Assembly (NCBI RefSeq): GCF_032452875.1 | Contig: NC_083885.1 | Coordinates: 62,318,425-62,382,424 of the forward strand | DNA length: 64,000 nt | Origin: Bos javanicus | Taxonomy: Eukaryota > Chordata > Mammalia > Artiodactyla > Bovidae | Direction of reading: 5' to 3' | In this document: one piece after another, positions 54,036 through 63,966 of the stretch | Numbering within the stretch: position 1 is the first letter of the stretch | Layout: every line of letters begins with the position of its first letter | Notes under the pieces: generated by a model | Databases searched by the model: none | What the model saw: only the letters and a program-made list of their open reading frames with translations | Told to the model about the DNA's origin: nothing | Translations under genes and position numbers: made by a program

Positions 54036-54499
54036 GGCAGCCCCCAGGCTCCCGCGCCCCCAAAGGAGCAGGCGTGCACCTGGCGAAAACAAGCAGGTCA
54101 GTGTCAGGAGGACACCTCTTGTTCCCCAAAGTGTCCCAGAGCTGCGGGCCAGCAGCTGCAGCGTGTCCAGGTCAGGACGCGGGATGCTGGCGGCCTCCAG
54201 GCGAGGGCCGAGACAGGACAGGCTTCCCGGTCAATCCAGAGACCTTCCGAAGCCTCTCGGGTCAAGCCCGCCCCCGGCGGTATTCGGCGACCCACGCCTA
54301 AAAGCCTGGTGCCTGCCAACACCGCGCTGCCTCCAGGCCCCGCGGCTGCCCTGGGGGTGAGTGAACCCCCCCAGCCAGGGAAAGGACCGCGCTCCCCGCC
54401 CCCAGCGCCCAGAGCGCCTCTGTCCCCCGGCCGCCCCGGAGCAGCGCCTGTCGCCTGTCGCAGGAACAAGGACTTTCAGACACCTCTGTGGGTCGCTCC

Positions 54500-54900
54500 C
54501 GCTTTTGACAAGGTGCGGGGGGCGGGGGGCAGGGTCGGGGAGGGGTCGCCGGCGGAAGTGACGTCAGACCCGCGCACTGGGGGCGGGGCAGCGCCTGCTC
54601 TCGGGCTTAGTAACCGTTGCCAAGCGTCTGGCCGGATAGGTTAGAGCCTGGAGGAGCGGCGGAGAGAGCGGGAGTGCGGGACGCTGGCAGGGGAGGGGGC
54701 CTGACGGAAGGGCCTGGAACTGTAGACCGGGTGGAGGCGGGCAGCGGGGCTTACCCAGAGCGCGCCCCGGCCGGCTTCCCGATAGCCCCTGGTTGCTAAG
54801 CGACCTGAGCGCAGGGGTGAGGCCGCGAAGGCGGCTTGATTCCCAATGGCTCCCCGGCTTCCGCGGGCGGGGCCGCGACAGCATCTCAGACCCACAGGTT
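54500..54900 (-). promoter_or_regulatory. NAT14: CpG-rich NAT14 promoter with ETS-CRE and X-box motifs
   Basis: CpG-rich stretch upstream of the NAT14 ATG. It holds a joined ETS and CRE site (CGGAAGTGACGTCA at 54553-54566), a full X-box match (GTTGCTAAGCGAC at 54792-54804) and a one-mismatch X-box at 54616-54628. The putative leader-exon donor is at 54754. Promoter role is inferred from composition and position. Confidence 0.6.
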
Positions 54901-55241
54901 CCCCAACTGCCCACCAGGGCTCTCAGTGATCGTCGGGATAAGCATCCCCGCCACCCACTTATTTTTCTGCGCGAGGAAGAGCGCGGTGACTTACAGAGAA
55001 CAAGTGGCAGAACCGGTGTTCCAGATTCCAGTGCCTCCCCTACACCGTGACCGTTGCGTCCCTTTTCTTAAAAAATGGATAAACAGGGCCCCCACATAGG
55101 AGCAGCGGCTGGCCCCAAGACGCAAAGCCACCTGCGAACCAGGAAGCAGGAGACCCCCCAGTTTCCAAGTGGTGGCTATGGTCATGACATTGACCTCCCA
55201 CCCCACCAATTAGAAAAAACACAAGAGAGGGGATTCTGGTC

Positions 55242-55247
55242 TTTATT
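55242..55247 (-). terminator. ZNF628: ZNF628 polyadenylation signal
   Basis: Minus-strand AATAAA in GCTAATAAAGACC context, about 105 nt beyond the ZNF628 stop. Confidence 0.75.
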
Positions 55248-55350
55248 AGCAAGCCCAGCCTGCAGCTCCCTCCGCCCAGCCCAGCCCAGCCCAGGCGGAG
55301 ATGGGGTCGGGGCCTCTTCGTGGGGCAGGAAGAGATACCGGTGGTCCGAC

Positions 55351-58300
55351 TCAAAACGTGTGCACCAGCTGGACCGCGGGCAGAGTCTGGACAATCTGGA
55401 TGGAGGGCAGGCCCTGTGGGGCCACGCCCCCAGGTGCCGCTCCTGCGGGGACCACTTGTACCATCTGGGGGCCCGGGGCCGCGGGGCCGCCCGCAGGAGC
55501 AGAGGCTGGGCCAGGCGGTGGGGGCGCCAGCAGCTGCAGCGCAGCGGCGCCTCCCCCAGCGCTGCCGTTCTCCAGCAGCTCTGCGGCCGGGGCGCTGCGG
55601 ATAATGAGCAGCTTCTGTCCGGGCGGGCCGGAGGCTGGCGGCTCGGCCAGCCCCGACGGTAAGGTCTCTACCTCCTGCACACACAGCTGGGTCTGCTCCC
55701 CATCGGCCCCGCTCAGCACCAGCACGCTCTGCAGCCCCTCCTCCGTCTGCAGCGTCTCAAAGAGCACATCTGGGACCACCCCCGGGCCGGCCTCGCCCTC
55801 GCCAGGCTCCCCTGGGCCGGGGTCCGCCAGCAACTCCTCGGCTGCCCCGCTCTGAACCACCAGCAGATTAGGCGCCTCGGTGGTCACGGCTCCCCCGCTG
55901 GAACTGGACAGCGGACCCGTCACAGGCTGGAGCTGGACCGTGGTCACCTCCTGGGCCGTCTGGAGCTGGACGGTGGTCAGTTCCGGGGCTGGACGAAGGG
56001 GCTGGAGCTGAACCCCACTCACTTCCTGCGGGCCTGTCTCCCCACCCGCCACGTTCTGCAGAACTATAAGGCTCTGCCCTCCCACGTTCCCGGCAGCGTT
56101 ACTTCCTCTCTGCACGCCTAACCCCCCAGGGCCTGGCAGCCAAACTACTCCAGCCCCCGGCCCAGCTTTCCCCGCAGCCCGCAGGCCCTGCCGGGCGCAG
56201 CTGCCCCCGCCAGCGGGGCCGGAGGAGGGCAGCAGGATGAGCTTGGGGGGCGCAGGCGGGGGCGGGGGCGTGGGCGGCTGGACGCTGCTGGGAATCAGCT
56301 GCAGGCCCTGAGCCGTCTGCACCAGGAGAAACGTCTGCGAGTTGGGAGCGGCGGGGCCGGGGGCCGCGGCCGGGGCCGTCCCCCCAGCCACCTCTAGGGA
56401 GAGCGTTGCCTGGAGATGGGGGAGGACGTGCACATCCTGGGTGGCCGACGGAGCAGGGGCGGCGGCCAGTGGGGCCGGGGGCTGGGGGCCGGCTGCAGGG
56501 GCCGCAGGGGCATGCGTCCTCAGGTGCCGCTGCAGGTAGGCGGCCATGACGAAGCTGCGGCCGCAGACTGGGCAGGTGAAGGGCCGCTCGGCTGAGTGCG
56601 TGCGCTGGTGCAGCAGCAGGTTGGAGGAGTGTGTGAAGGTCTTGGGGCAGAGCGGGCAGCGGAAGGGCCGCTCGCCCGTGTGCACGCGCTGGTGCTGCCG
56701 CAGGTTGGAGGTCTGCGCGAAGCTCTTGCCACACACGCCGCAGGCGTGGGGCCGCTCGCCCGTGTGCACGTGCCGGTGGCGCCGCAGGCACGACGTGTTG
56801 CGGAAGGCCTTGCCGCACTCGCCGCAGGCGTAGGGCCGCTCGCCGGAGTGCAGCCTTAGGTGGTACTGGTAGTGCGAGGACCACTTGAAGGTGAGGCCGC
56901 ACTGGCCGCACGTGAAGGCGCGCAGGCCCGTGTGCACGCGCTGGTGGATGGCGAGCAGCGACGAGCGCTTGAAGGCCTTGCCGCACTCGCCACACTGGTA
57001 GGGTCGCTCGCCCGTGTGGTCCCGCAGGTGGTAGCGCAGCCCCGAGGAGCCCTTGAAGGCCTTGCCGCACTCGGCACATTTGTAGGGCCGCTCCGCCGAG
57101 GCCGGCGCGGGCGCGGGGGCCGGCGGGCCGGGCGCTGGCCCCAGCGGTTCCTGCGGGCAGGTGACCTCGGCGGCCTCGGCCTGGGGGGGCGGGCGCCCAG
57201 CTGCGGCCTCCTCCACGTGGCTCTGCTGATGCGCCAGCAGGCTGGCCAGCTGCGGGAAGGCGCCGTCACAGCTGCCGCAGCGGAACGCCTGCCCACCCGC
57301 CGCCCCGTGGCTGTGCTGGTGGCGGGAGAGGCCGGCCACCGTCCGGAAGGACTTCCCGCAGGGGAGGCAAGCAAAGCCAGGGGCAGCGGCGGTGGCGGGA
57401 GCGGGCTGGGGCAGCGGGGACCGCGGCGGTGGCGGCGGGTCGGCCTTGGGCGCCTCGGAGGGCGCGGCAGCTGGCGGAGGCAGCGCCTCGGGCCCCGGGC
57501 ACGGCTGGTGCTCCAGGAGCAGCTCCTCGCTGCCGAAGCCCAGCTCGCAGCCTTCGCAGCGGTACACCAGCTCCACCGTGGTCTCGGCTGCGGCCAGGAA
57601 GAGCTCGGGCACCACGGGCGGGGGCGCGGGTGGTGGCGGGGCGGGCGGGCTGGGCGGCGGCAAGGGCCGCTGCAGGTAGGCGTCGGAGACCAGGACCTTG
57701 CCACCAGCGGCGGGCTCGCGCGGCGGAGGCCCGGGGCCGGCACCCGGGGCAGGGGCAGTGGCGGCGCCGCCATGTGTGCGCTGGTGCAGCAGCAGGTTGG
57801 AGGAGTGCGTGAAGGTCTTGGGGCAGAGCGGGCAGCGGAAGGGCCGCTCGCCCGTGTGCACGCGCTGGTGCTGCCGCAGGTTGGTGCTCTGCGTGAAGCT
57901 CTTGCCGCACACGCCGCAGGTGTAGGGCCGCTCGCCCGTGTGCACGTGCCGGTGGCGCCGCAGGCTGGACGAGTTCTTGAAGGCCTTGGGGCAGTCCGGG
58001 CAAGGGTAGGGCCGCTCGCCCGTGTGCTGCCGCAGGTGGTACTGGTAGTGCGAGGACCACTTGAAGGCCAGGCCGCACTGGCCGCACGTGAAGGCGCGCA
58101 GGCCCGTGTGCACGCTGCGGTGGATCTGCAGCAGCGACGAGCGCTTGAAGGCCTTGGGGCAGTCGGGGCACTGGTATGGCCGCTCACCCGTGTGGCCCCG
58201 CTGGTGGTAGAGCAGCGCCGATGAGCCCTTGAAGGCCTTGGGGCAGTCGGGGCACTTATAGGGCCGCTCGCCTGTGTGCGTGCGCTGGTGGTGCAGCAGG

Positions 58301-58437
58301 CGGGATGACCAGCGGAAGGACTTTCCGCACTCCCCACACTCATACTGCGCCGGCGGGGCGGGGGCCACGGGCCCGGGCTTCTCACTGGCCCCCTCGGCGG
58401 TCGAGGCCGGCGCCATGTCCACGTGGGAGCCGACCAT
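55351..58437 (-). CDS. ZNF628: ZNF628, C2H2 zinc finger protein (single coding exon)
   Basis: One coding exon of 3087 nt gives 1028 aa (human about 1059). The start is MVGSHVDMAP; the acceptor cccag ends at 58443, only five bases upstream, so the longer open frame above it is intronic. Seven C2H2 fingers with TGERP-type linkers run from about 32 to 222. A degenerate finger-like piece (YRCEGCELGF) lies near 292 and two spaced fingers at 355-377 and 385-407. Seven more fingers run from 452 to 642, making 16 intact fingers. Fingers 2-7 and 10-15 are near copies, an internal duplication. The C-terminal third (643-1028) has no fingers and is rich in Pro, Ala, Gln and Val with repeated VQLQP, probably a transactivation region. 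It acts as a nuclear DNA-binding regulator; the mouse orthologue has been linked to male germ cells. AATAAA lies about 105 nt after the stop. Confidence 0.95.
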   Translation of the reverse strand: MVGSHVDMAPASTAEGASEKPGPVAPAPPAQYECGECGKSFRWSSRLLHHQRTHTGERPYKCPDCPKAFKGSSALLYHQRGHTGERPYQCPDCPKAFKRSSLLQIHRSVHTGLRAFTCGQCGLAFKWSSHYQYHLRQHTGERPYPCPDCPKAFKNSSSLRRHRHVHTGERPYTCGVCGKSFTQSTNLRQHQRVHTGERPFRCPLCPKTFTHSSNLLLHQRTHGGAATAPAPGAGPGPPPREPAAGGKVLVSDAYLQRPLPPPSPPAPPPPAPPPVVPELFLAAAETTVELVYRCEGCELGFGSEELLLEHQPCPGPEALPPPAAAPSEAPKADPPPPPRSPLPQPAPATAAAPGFACLPCGKSFRTVAGLSRHQHSHGAAGGQAFRCGSCDGAFPQLASLLAHQQSHVEEAAAGRPPPQAEAAEVTCPQEPLGPAPGPPAPAPAPASAERPYKCAECGKAFKGSSGLRYHLRDHTGERPYQCGECGKAFKRSSLLAIHQRVHTGLRAFTCGQCGLTFKWSSHYQYHLRLHSGERPYACGECGKAFRNTSCLRRHRHVHTGERPHACGVCGKSFAQTSNLRQHQRVHTGERPFRCPLCPKTFTHSSNLLLHQRTHSAERPFTCPVCGRSFVMAAYLQRHLRTHAPAAPAAGPQPPAPLAAAPAPSATQDVHVLPHLQATLSLEVAGGTAPAAAPGPAAPNSQTFLLVQTAQGLQLIPSSVQPPTPPPPPAPPKLILLPSSGPAGGGSCARQGLRAAGKAGPGAGVVWLPGPGGLGVQRGSNAAGNVGGQSLIVLQNVAGGETGPQEVSGVQLQPLRPAPELTTVQLQTAQEVTTVQLQPVTGPLSSSSGGAVTTEAPNLLVVQSGAAEELLADPGPGEPGEGEAGPGVVPDVLFETLQTEEGLQSVLVLSGADGEQTQLCVQEVETLPSGLAEPPASGPPGQKLLIIRSAPAAELLENGSAGGGAAALQLLAPPPPGPASAPAGGPAAPGPQMVQVVPAGAAPGGVAPQGLPSIQIVQTLPAVQLVHTF

Positions 58438-58896
58438 CACACCTGGGGAGGGACGCGGGGTCAAGGCAGGCCGGGGGCTCCCCGCACCTCCACTCACACA
58501 CCGGACCATCGCAGCCCCACACCCACAGGCCGGCCCTTTCAGAGGCAGGGAGCACCTCCCTTCGGACAAGGAGGCTGCTGCCCACGATGGAGGCTGCCCG
58601 CGATAGAGGCCTTGGGTGCTCAAGGGGAAACTTCGGGCACACTGGGAGGAGCTGGTCACTCCCTGATACGGGGCATCCCCTCCAAGAGGCTGGAGGGCTC
58701 TCTGCCCCGTCCCCCTAAAGACAGGCGTGTCCTTAAAGGACGCCGGGTCTCTAGTGCCCTGGCTCCAGATCCTTCGGTCAGCTCCCTCTAAAGACCTCCT
58801 CCTCCATCCTGCTTAGTACCTGCTCCCACTGCCAAAGCCCTTTCCCTCTAGACAAGCCTCTCCGACACCTACTCTCCACCGCTACGCATTCTGCTC

Positions 58897-58915
58897 CAGC
58901 GCCCCCTTCTGGCGG
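58897..58915 (-). promoter_or_regulatory. CTCF-like motif upstream of ZNF628 coding exon
   Basis: CAGCGCCCCCTTCTGGCGG matches the long reverse CTCF motif except at two central positions. Confidence 0.4.
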
Positions 58916-59234
58916 CTAAACCCCAAACCGACCACGGACGCTGCAGCCCGCACCCTAGCCCCCATCCAGACCCTCGCCACCCCCTTACCCAGTATACGGT
59001 GCTGCTGGTGACCCGAAGCCACCTGGCCTCGTCTCCCTGCGCATCCAAGCCCAAGGATCTCAAAGCTCCCTCCCCATCGCCCTGCACTGCCCACCAGGTG
59101 ACACCTGGCGCGTCTTCTCTCCTCTCCTCTCTCCTGTCCCCTCTTGCTCTTAGCAGGTGGAGCTTGCCACTGACCCTGTGTCTGAGAAAATAAAAGCAAC
59201 CAGAACAGAATGTTCCCACAATGCAGCAATTACA

Positions 59235-59480
59235 CCCGTGGTTCTCAACGAGGCCATGTGATCTGCACGCCCCCCACTACGCCCCGACCCCAGGGGACAT
59301 CTGGCCATGCTTGCAGACTGGGTTGGCTGTGTCAACTGGAGGGGCAGGGGCCAATGTCATCTAGTGGGCAGCAGCCAGAGACTCTGCTCCACGTCCTAAA
59401 TGCACGGGACAGAACCACTCACCCCTAAACAGCAAAGAGCCATAGGTTCAAAATGCAAGGGGTGCTAAGGCTGAGAAACC
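59235..59480 (+). mobile_element. MER20-like hAT DNA transposon relic
   Basis: Starts gtggttctcaacgaggccat and includes caggggacatctggccatgc; ends aaggctgagaaacccg. Confidence 0.7.
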
Positions 59481-60390
59481 CGGAACTGCCCCCCACCCCT
59501 GCCATCTGCCTCCTGCCTCTGGGCCAAAGACTCGGACTTTCCTCACCTCCTGGACCGTCCCCATCACTGCACCCAAGGGCTAAGTCTCCCATCTTTAAAA
59601 AGAACAAAGACCCTTCACCCCACTTCCTCCTCCAGCTGTGGCCTCCTTTCCGTCTCTGTGCAAAGCCACCCCAACATGCCATCAGTACACCCTTCCTCCC
59701 ATCTCAAACCCTGCCAACCAGACCCTGCCCCACTCTCATGGCCTCCATAGTGCTAAAGCCAGTGGTCTCTGCTCAGTGGTCAGCAGACACTGTGGTTCTC
59801 TCTCCTTGACCCACTGCCATGGCTTCTGGGCTCCCCGCTCTCCTCACCTGCCAGCCCTTCTCTGTTTCAAGTGGCAGTCCTACTTGTGAACACTGGAGGG
59901 TCCAGGGCTCTGCCAGCCCTCCTCTTCTGCACCCACCCTCTCCCTGGGGGCCCCACCACTCCTGGGACTCCACAATCTACAAATGGAACCATTCCAAAAC
60001 TCCTCTCCACTTGACACCTGACCTTGGATACCTACACCCCTGCTGGGCGCCTAAGAGACACCTCACACTTAGGCCCCACACCCAGCTCCAGCTCCAATTT
60101 CTGTTCCTGCTGTCTCCCCTCTGTGTCCTGGCCCGCTGCAAATCTCTCTCTCACCCCAGTCTTCTCCATCTCTGAAAACAGCTTTGTTTTTCCTCAGGCC
60201 AAAAGTCCCCGGGCACCCTTGACTCCTCTCTCTCTCGCTCTCTCTGACCAGTCCATTAGCTGACTCCCCTATTCTGGCAGGAGCATCGCTGGAATCTGAC
60301 AGTTCTCCTAGTTCCCATCCTTACTCTTCTCACTCCCAGCCTGTTCCCAACACAGAGGCTGAATAGAAACTGCTGACACAGACCATCTCA
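59480..60390. other. ZNF628 5' intron, C/T-rich unique sequence
   Basis: No gene or repeat recognised. Confidence 0.35.
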
Positions 60391-60735
60391 TTGCTCTGTG
60401 CTAAAGGCTTCCACAGCTCCTATCTGACAGCAGAAGACAGATCCCTCCCCAAAACCTACAGACTTCCCACGGCCTGTGGCCTCCTCCCCTCCCTGACTCT
60501 CTGCCTGCTGGCCTCTCCAACCCTCACAGCTCCCTGCTCATGGGGTGGCGGCAGGCATGCCCGCTCCCACCTGGGGCCCTCACACAGGCCCCTGCCTAGA
60601 AGCCCCTTCCCTCCCTCACCTCCAAGGCTTTGTGGAAACATCATCTCCGGGAGGTATTCCCTGATCACCCTACTAAACTCTGCAGTCCCTGCCAACACGC
60701 TGCAATCTCTTTCTCTGCCTTGTTATCCCCCCACC
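60390..60735 (+). mobile_element. L2 relic in ZNF628 5' intron
   Basis: tggaaacatcatctccggga, ggtattccctgatcacccta and preceding cacggcctgtggcctcc text. Confidence 0.5.
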
Positions 60736-60749
60736 ATGGGGCTTATCAC

Positions 60750-60945
60750 TTTCTGTCCGACTCTTTGCGACCCCATGGACTGTAGCCTACCAGGCTCCTC
60801 CGTCCATAGGATTCTCCAGGCAAGAGTACTGGAGTGGGTTGCCGTTTCCTTCTCCAGGAGATCTTCCCAACCCAGGGATCGAACCCCGGTCTCCGGCTTT
60901 GCAGGCAGACGCTTTACCATCTGAGCCACCAGGGAGACTGCTATC
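60750..60945 (-). mobile_element. Bov-tA SINE
   Basis: Reverse copy ending ctgagccaccagggagac, in the ZNF628 5' intron. Confidence 0.88.
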
Positions 60946-60967
60946 ACTTTCTAACCTACTTCATAAT

Positions 60968-61100
60968 CAGAGTTTCCTAGCATCAGCGCTGTTGACATCT
61001 GGGGCTGGTCGGGGGTCCAGGGGTCTGTTCCCTGCACTGCAAGTTGGTCAGCCCCTGGTCTCTGCCCACTGGATGCTAATGGCATCTTGTTCACTGTTGC
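60968..61100 (-). mobile_element. MER20-like relic, partial
   Basis: Reverse pattern: gctgttgacatctggggctg to cactggatgctaatggcatc. Confidence 0.55.
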
Positions 61101-61699
61101 TTCCCGGCGCCTAGAGTCTGGAATGCATCTGCCACAGAGTGAGTGCTCGGTGAACACATCTTGAGTGAAACAAAGCGGGGCATCCTCTCTGCACAGGCCA
61201 TAAAGATCCCCTTTGAGAAAACATGAGCAACCCCTTTGAAATGGAAGCACCTCCTTTTAAGAGACTACCCCAGGAAGCTGCACGTGTCTTTCAGAAGGCA
61301 GCATGCCTTAAGAAGACAGCCGTGCTCTGGAAGGGACCGGATCCTGCTGATCCGGTCAACAGCAACCCGTCAAGAGGCCAGGCCACACCCTTCCATCAGG
61401 CCCGACTTCCCCTTTAAGAGGGTTCTGCGCCCGCGTACCCACCTATCTTGCTGAGCTAAACTAGGGACTTGCTTTGAAGCCACTAGGATTCAGAAGCTTT
61501 TTCCTTCAGCGTGTGGGACACTGTCAGCGGCCTTTAAGAGGCGAATTCTTTCTGGGGGTGCGGGGTGGGGCAGAGGGGCGATGGGAGAGGGGAGAGCTTA
61601 CAAACTGCACTACCTGCCCCGACCCTTTAAAGAGAGGTCCCTTGCCCTTTAAGAGGGCGGGGGCCAGCCCGGCGGACAAAAGTCGGAGGTGAGGCAGCG

Positions 61700-62200
61700 C
61701 CCTTCCCTTTAAGGCACCCCTTCCGGTTTCACGTTCGCCGTTTCCCCAACGTCTCCGCCCTCCGGTCCCTCCCCCACCCCCGCCCCTCCGGTCTCTCACC
61801 TGCGGCCCCGACCGGGGAACGAGCGGAGGCGGCCCAGGGCCCTCCCGCAGGGGTCGACGGGAAGGCAGGGCCCCGGCGGCGGCGGGGCGGGAGCGGGGGC
61901 CGGGGAGGGGGCGGGGGCGCGCTCCCTCCCAACGGCCCCCGGCGCGAGGCACCCAACCTTTATCGGCGGCCTCTCGCGCACACAAACCCCGACGTCGCCG
62001 CCGGTGCGTCAGGACGCCACGTGCGCCGAGGCCCCGCCCCTCCACCCCATTGGCCGCCGGCGGCCGCGGCGCTTTCGGGCTCTTACGGCGCGTAGCATCC
62101 TGGGAGTTGTAGTTCTCCCGGAAGCCCGACCACCGGTCGGATCCACTAGGCGGTCGCTGGGATGGGACCAAGGCCCGGCAAAGTCGGGTCGGGGCGCGGG
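61700..62200 (-). promoter_or_regulatory. ZNF628: CpG-island promoter of ZNF628 with ZNF143/THAP11-type motif
   Basis: Dense CpG, Sp1-like GC boxes, an inverted CCAAT box (attgg, 62049-62053), an E-box CACGTG at 62018-62023 and GCATCCTGGGAGTTGTAGT at 62095-62113. On the minus strand the last reads ACTACAACTCCCAGGATGC, the known ZNF143/THAP11 promoter element. Confidence 0.7.
61800..62000 (-). other. ZNF628: Probable ZNF628 5' UTR exon 1
   Basis: A perfect donor (GCAG|GTGAGA, exon edge 61800) in the CpG island could splice to the acceptor at 58443 just before the ZNF628 ATG. The upper edge is approximate because no start site can be read directly. Confidence 0.5.
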
Positions 62201-62544
62201 GTCGGACGTGTCCCTTTACTAGCATCGACTCCCTCTTGTCTGTGATAGAATCCCGAGCAGGCGTCGCCCTGTCAGTCCTGGCCCACGCCCAGGCCCTCGG
62301 GGTTCCCGTTAATCCCATGAGGGAAACCGAGGCCCGCAGTGCTGGCAGTTGGGGGCGTCTGTCGCCTGCTCGCGAGTGCGGCTGTCGGGCAACCTGGGCC
62401 TGGCTTTGCAGGGTGCTCGCCCAGGGCACTAGGGACTCCTGGGGGCCTTGGGACCGCCGGGACCGTTCTGAACCCCGTGTCTGCCCTTACCATGTTCACC
62501 AGCCTCCAAGCCACACCGGCTTTTCTGCGGGCCCTCCAGCCCAG

Positions 62545-62728
62545 GTTCTCAGCCAGGGCACTACTGACATCTGGGCTGACCTCTCCTTGCTGTGGGGGCT
62601 GACTTGTACCTTGCAAGCTGGTTCAGCCTGGCCCCCACCCACCAGAGGCCAATAGGGCTCCCTCTACCACACCTTAAGACGGCCCCCTCCAGACCTGGCC
62701 ACAGTCCCCTGGTTGAGAACCACTGTTC
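62545..62728 (-). mobile_element. MER20-like relic
   Basis: Reverse pattern from aggttctcagccagggcact to cccctggttgagaaccactg. Confidence 0.65.
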
Positions 62729-62989
62729 CAAGGCAACTCCCCTCGGCCTGATGGACATGCCTCATGCCACCCCATACCCCATCCCTTCTCAATTCCTACT
62801 GGAAAGTCGCTGTGTTAGGGATAGAATCGGGTAGTCATTCAGGTAGCTGCAGATAGGGAAACCTAGGAAACTTTGGGAGGCCACTGTAAGTTGATGATCA
62901 CTTAAGAAAGTTACTGGACCGTGTTCCCTCCCCCGTGTTCCTTTACCTGTAAGATTGTAGCCCACCTAATCCTTTGTGGCAGGGAGGGG

Positions 62990-63190
62990 TGTCCCTGGTG
63001 GCTCAGATGGTAAAGAATCCACCTGCAATGCAGGAGACCCGGGTTTGATCCCTGGGTTTGGGAAGATCCCCTGAGAAGGAAATGGCAACCCGCTCCAGTA
63101 TTCTTACCTGGAGAATGCCATGGACACAGGAGGCTGGTGGGTCTTCACTCCCTGGGGTTGCAAAGAGTCCCTCACAACTGAGCAACTTTT
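62990..63190 (+). mobile_element. Bov-tA SINE
   Basis: Forward copy with head gtccctggtggctcagatgg and a T-rich end. Confidence 0.88.
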
Positions 63191-63574
63191 TTTTTTAATC
63201 CTTGGGGCAGAGCTCTCTCACCTGCCCGTTTTCACCTCTTACAAGCATCCTATATTAATAACTCTACTTCTTCCTATCACTTTGTTTCTCACTGAATTCT
63301 TTCTATGATGAGACCTCAAGAATCTGAGTTTCATTAAGTCGTGAGACCAGCTGTGTGATCTTAGTTGGAAGACTGTGGGTTTGGGCCGGGTTCTAGTCCC
63401 AAGTGGAGGTGAATGGTCTCCCCTTTGCTCGGTGGGGGTCCCATCACGTGCTCATCTCTGCTCCATGTCAGAGGGGTGGGCTCTGCCTTTGCCACCCAGG
63501 TGTCCCCAACAACTAACAAGGGGCCCTGTCAGGAGCAGGCAGCACTCTTGAATAAGTGAAGTTCTACAGCCTCC

Positions 63575-63966
63575 CAGATGGTTGGACCATAAAAAAGGCT
63601 GAGCATCTCAGAATTGATGCTTTGGAATTGTGGTGTTGGAGAAGACCCTTGAGAGTCCCTTGGACTGCTAGGAGATCCAGCCAGTCCATCCTAAAGGAAA
63701 TCAACCCTGAATATCCATTGAAAGGACTGATGCTGAAACTCCAATACCTCAGCTACCTGATTTGAAGAGCCTGATGCTGGAAAAGACTGAGGGCAGGAGG
63801 AGAAGCGGGCGACAGAGGATGAGATGGTTGGATGGCATCACCAACTCAATGGACATGAGTTTGAGCAAACTCTGGGAGATGGTGAAGGACAGAGAAGCCT
63901 GGCGTGCTGCATGCAGTTCTCGGGTCGCAAAGAGTCTGATTCGACTTAGTGACTGAACAACAAAAG
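63575..63966 (+). mobile_element. BovB 3' fragment
   Basis: Codes the BovB C-terminus (KKAEHLRIDALELWCWRR, then RMRWLDGITNSMDMSL) with a frame break near 63765; ends gactgaacaacaaaag. Confidence 0.88.

Noticed and set aside
54036..54092. Upstream in-frame start MFSPGARLLL for NAT14
   Set aside because: It crosses a strong acceptor (ttttcgccag), so its first codons are probably intronic.
56860..58224. 454-aa plus-strand frame
   Set aside because: Antisense shadow of the ZNF628 finger repeats; no domain of its own.
58438..58659. N-terminal extension of ZNF628 by 74 residues
   Set aside because: A good splice acceptor ends at 58443 just before MVGSHVDMAP, and the extension has no family similarity that I recognise.
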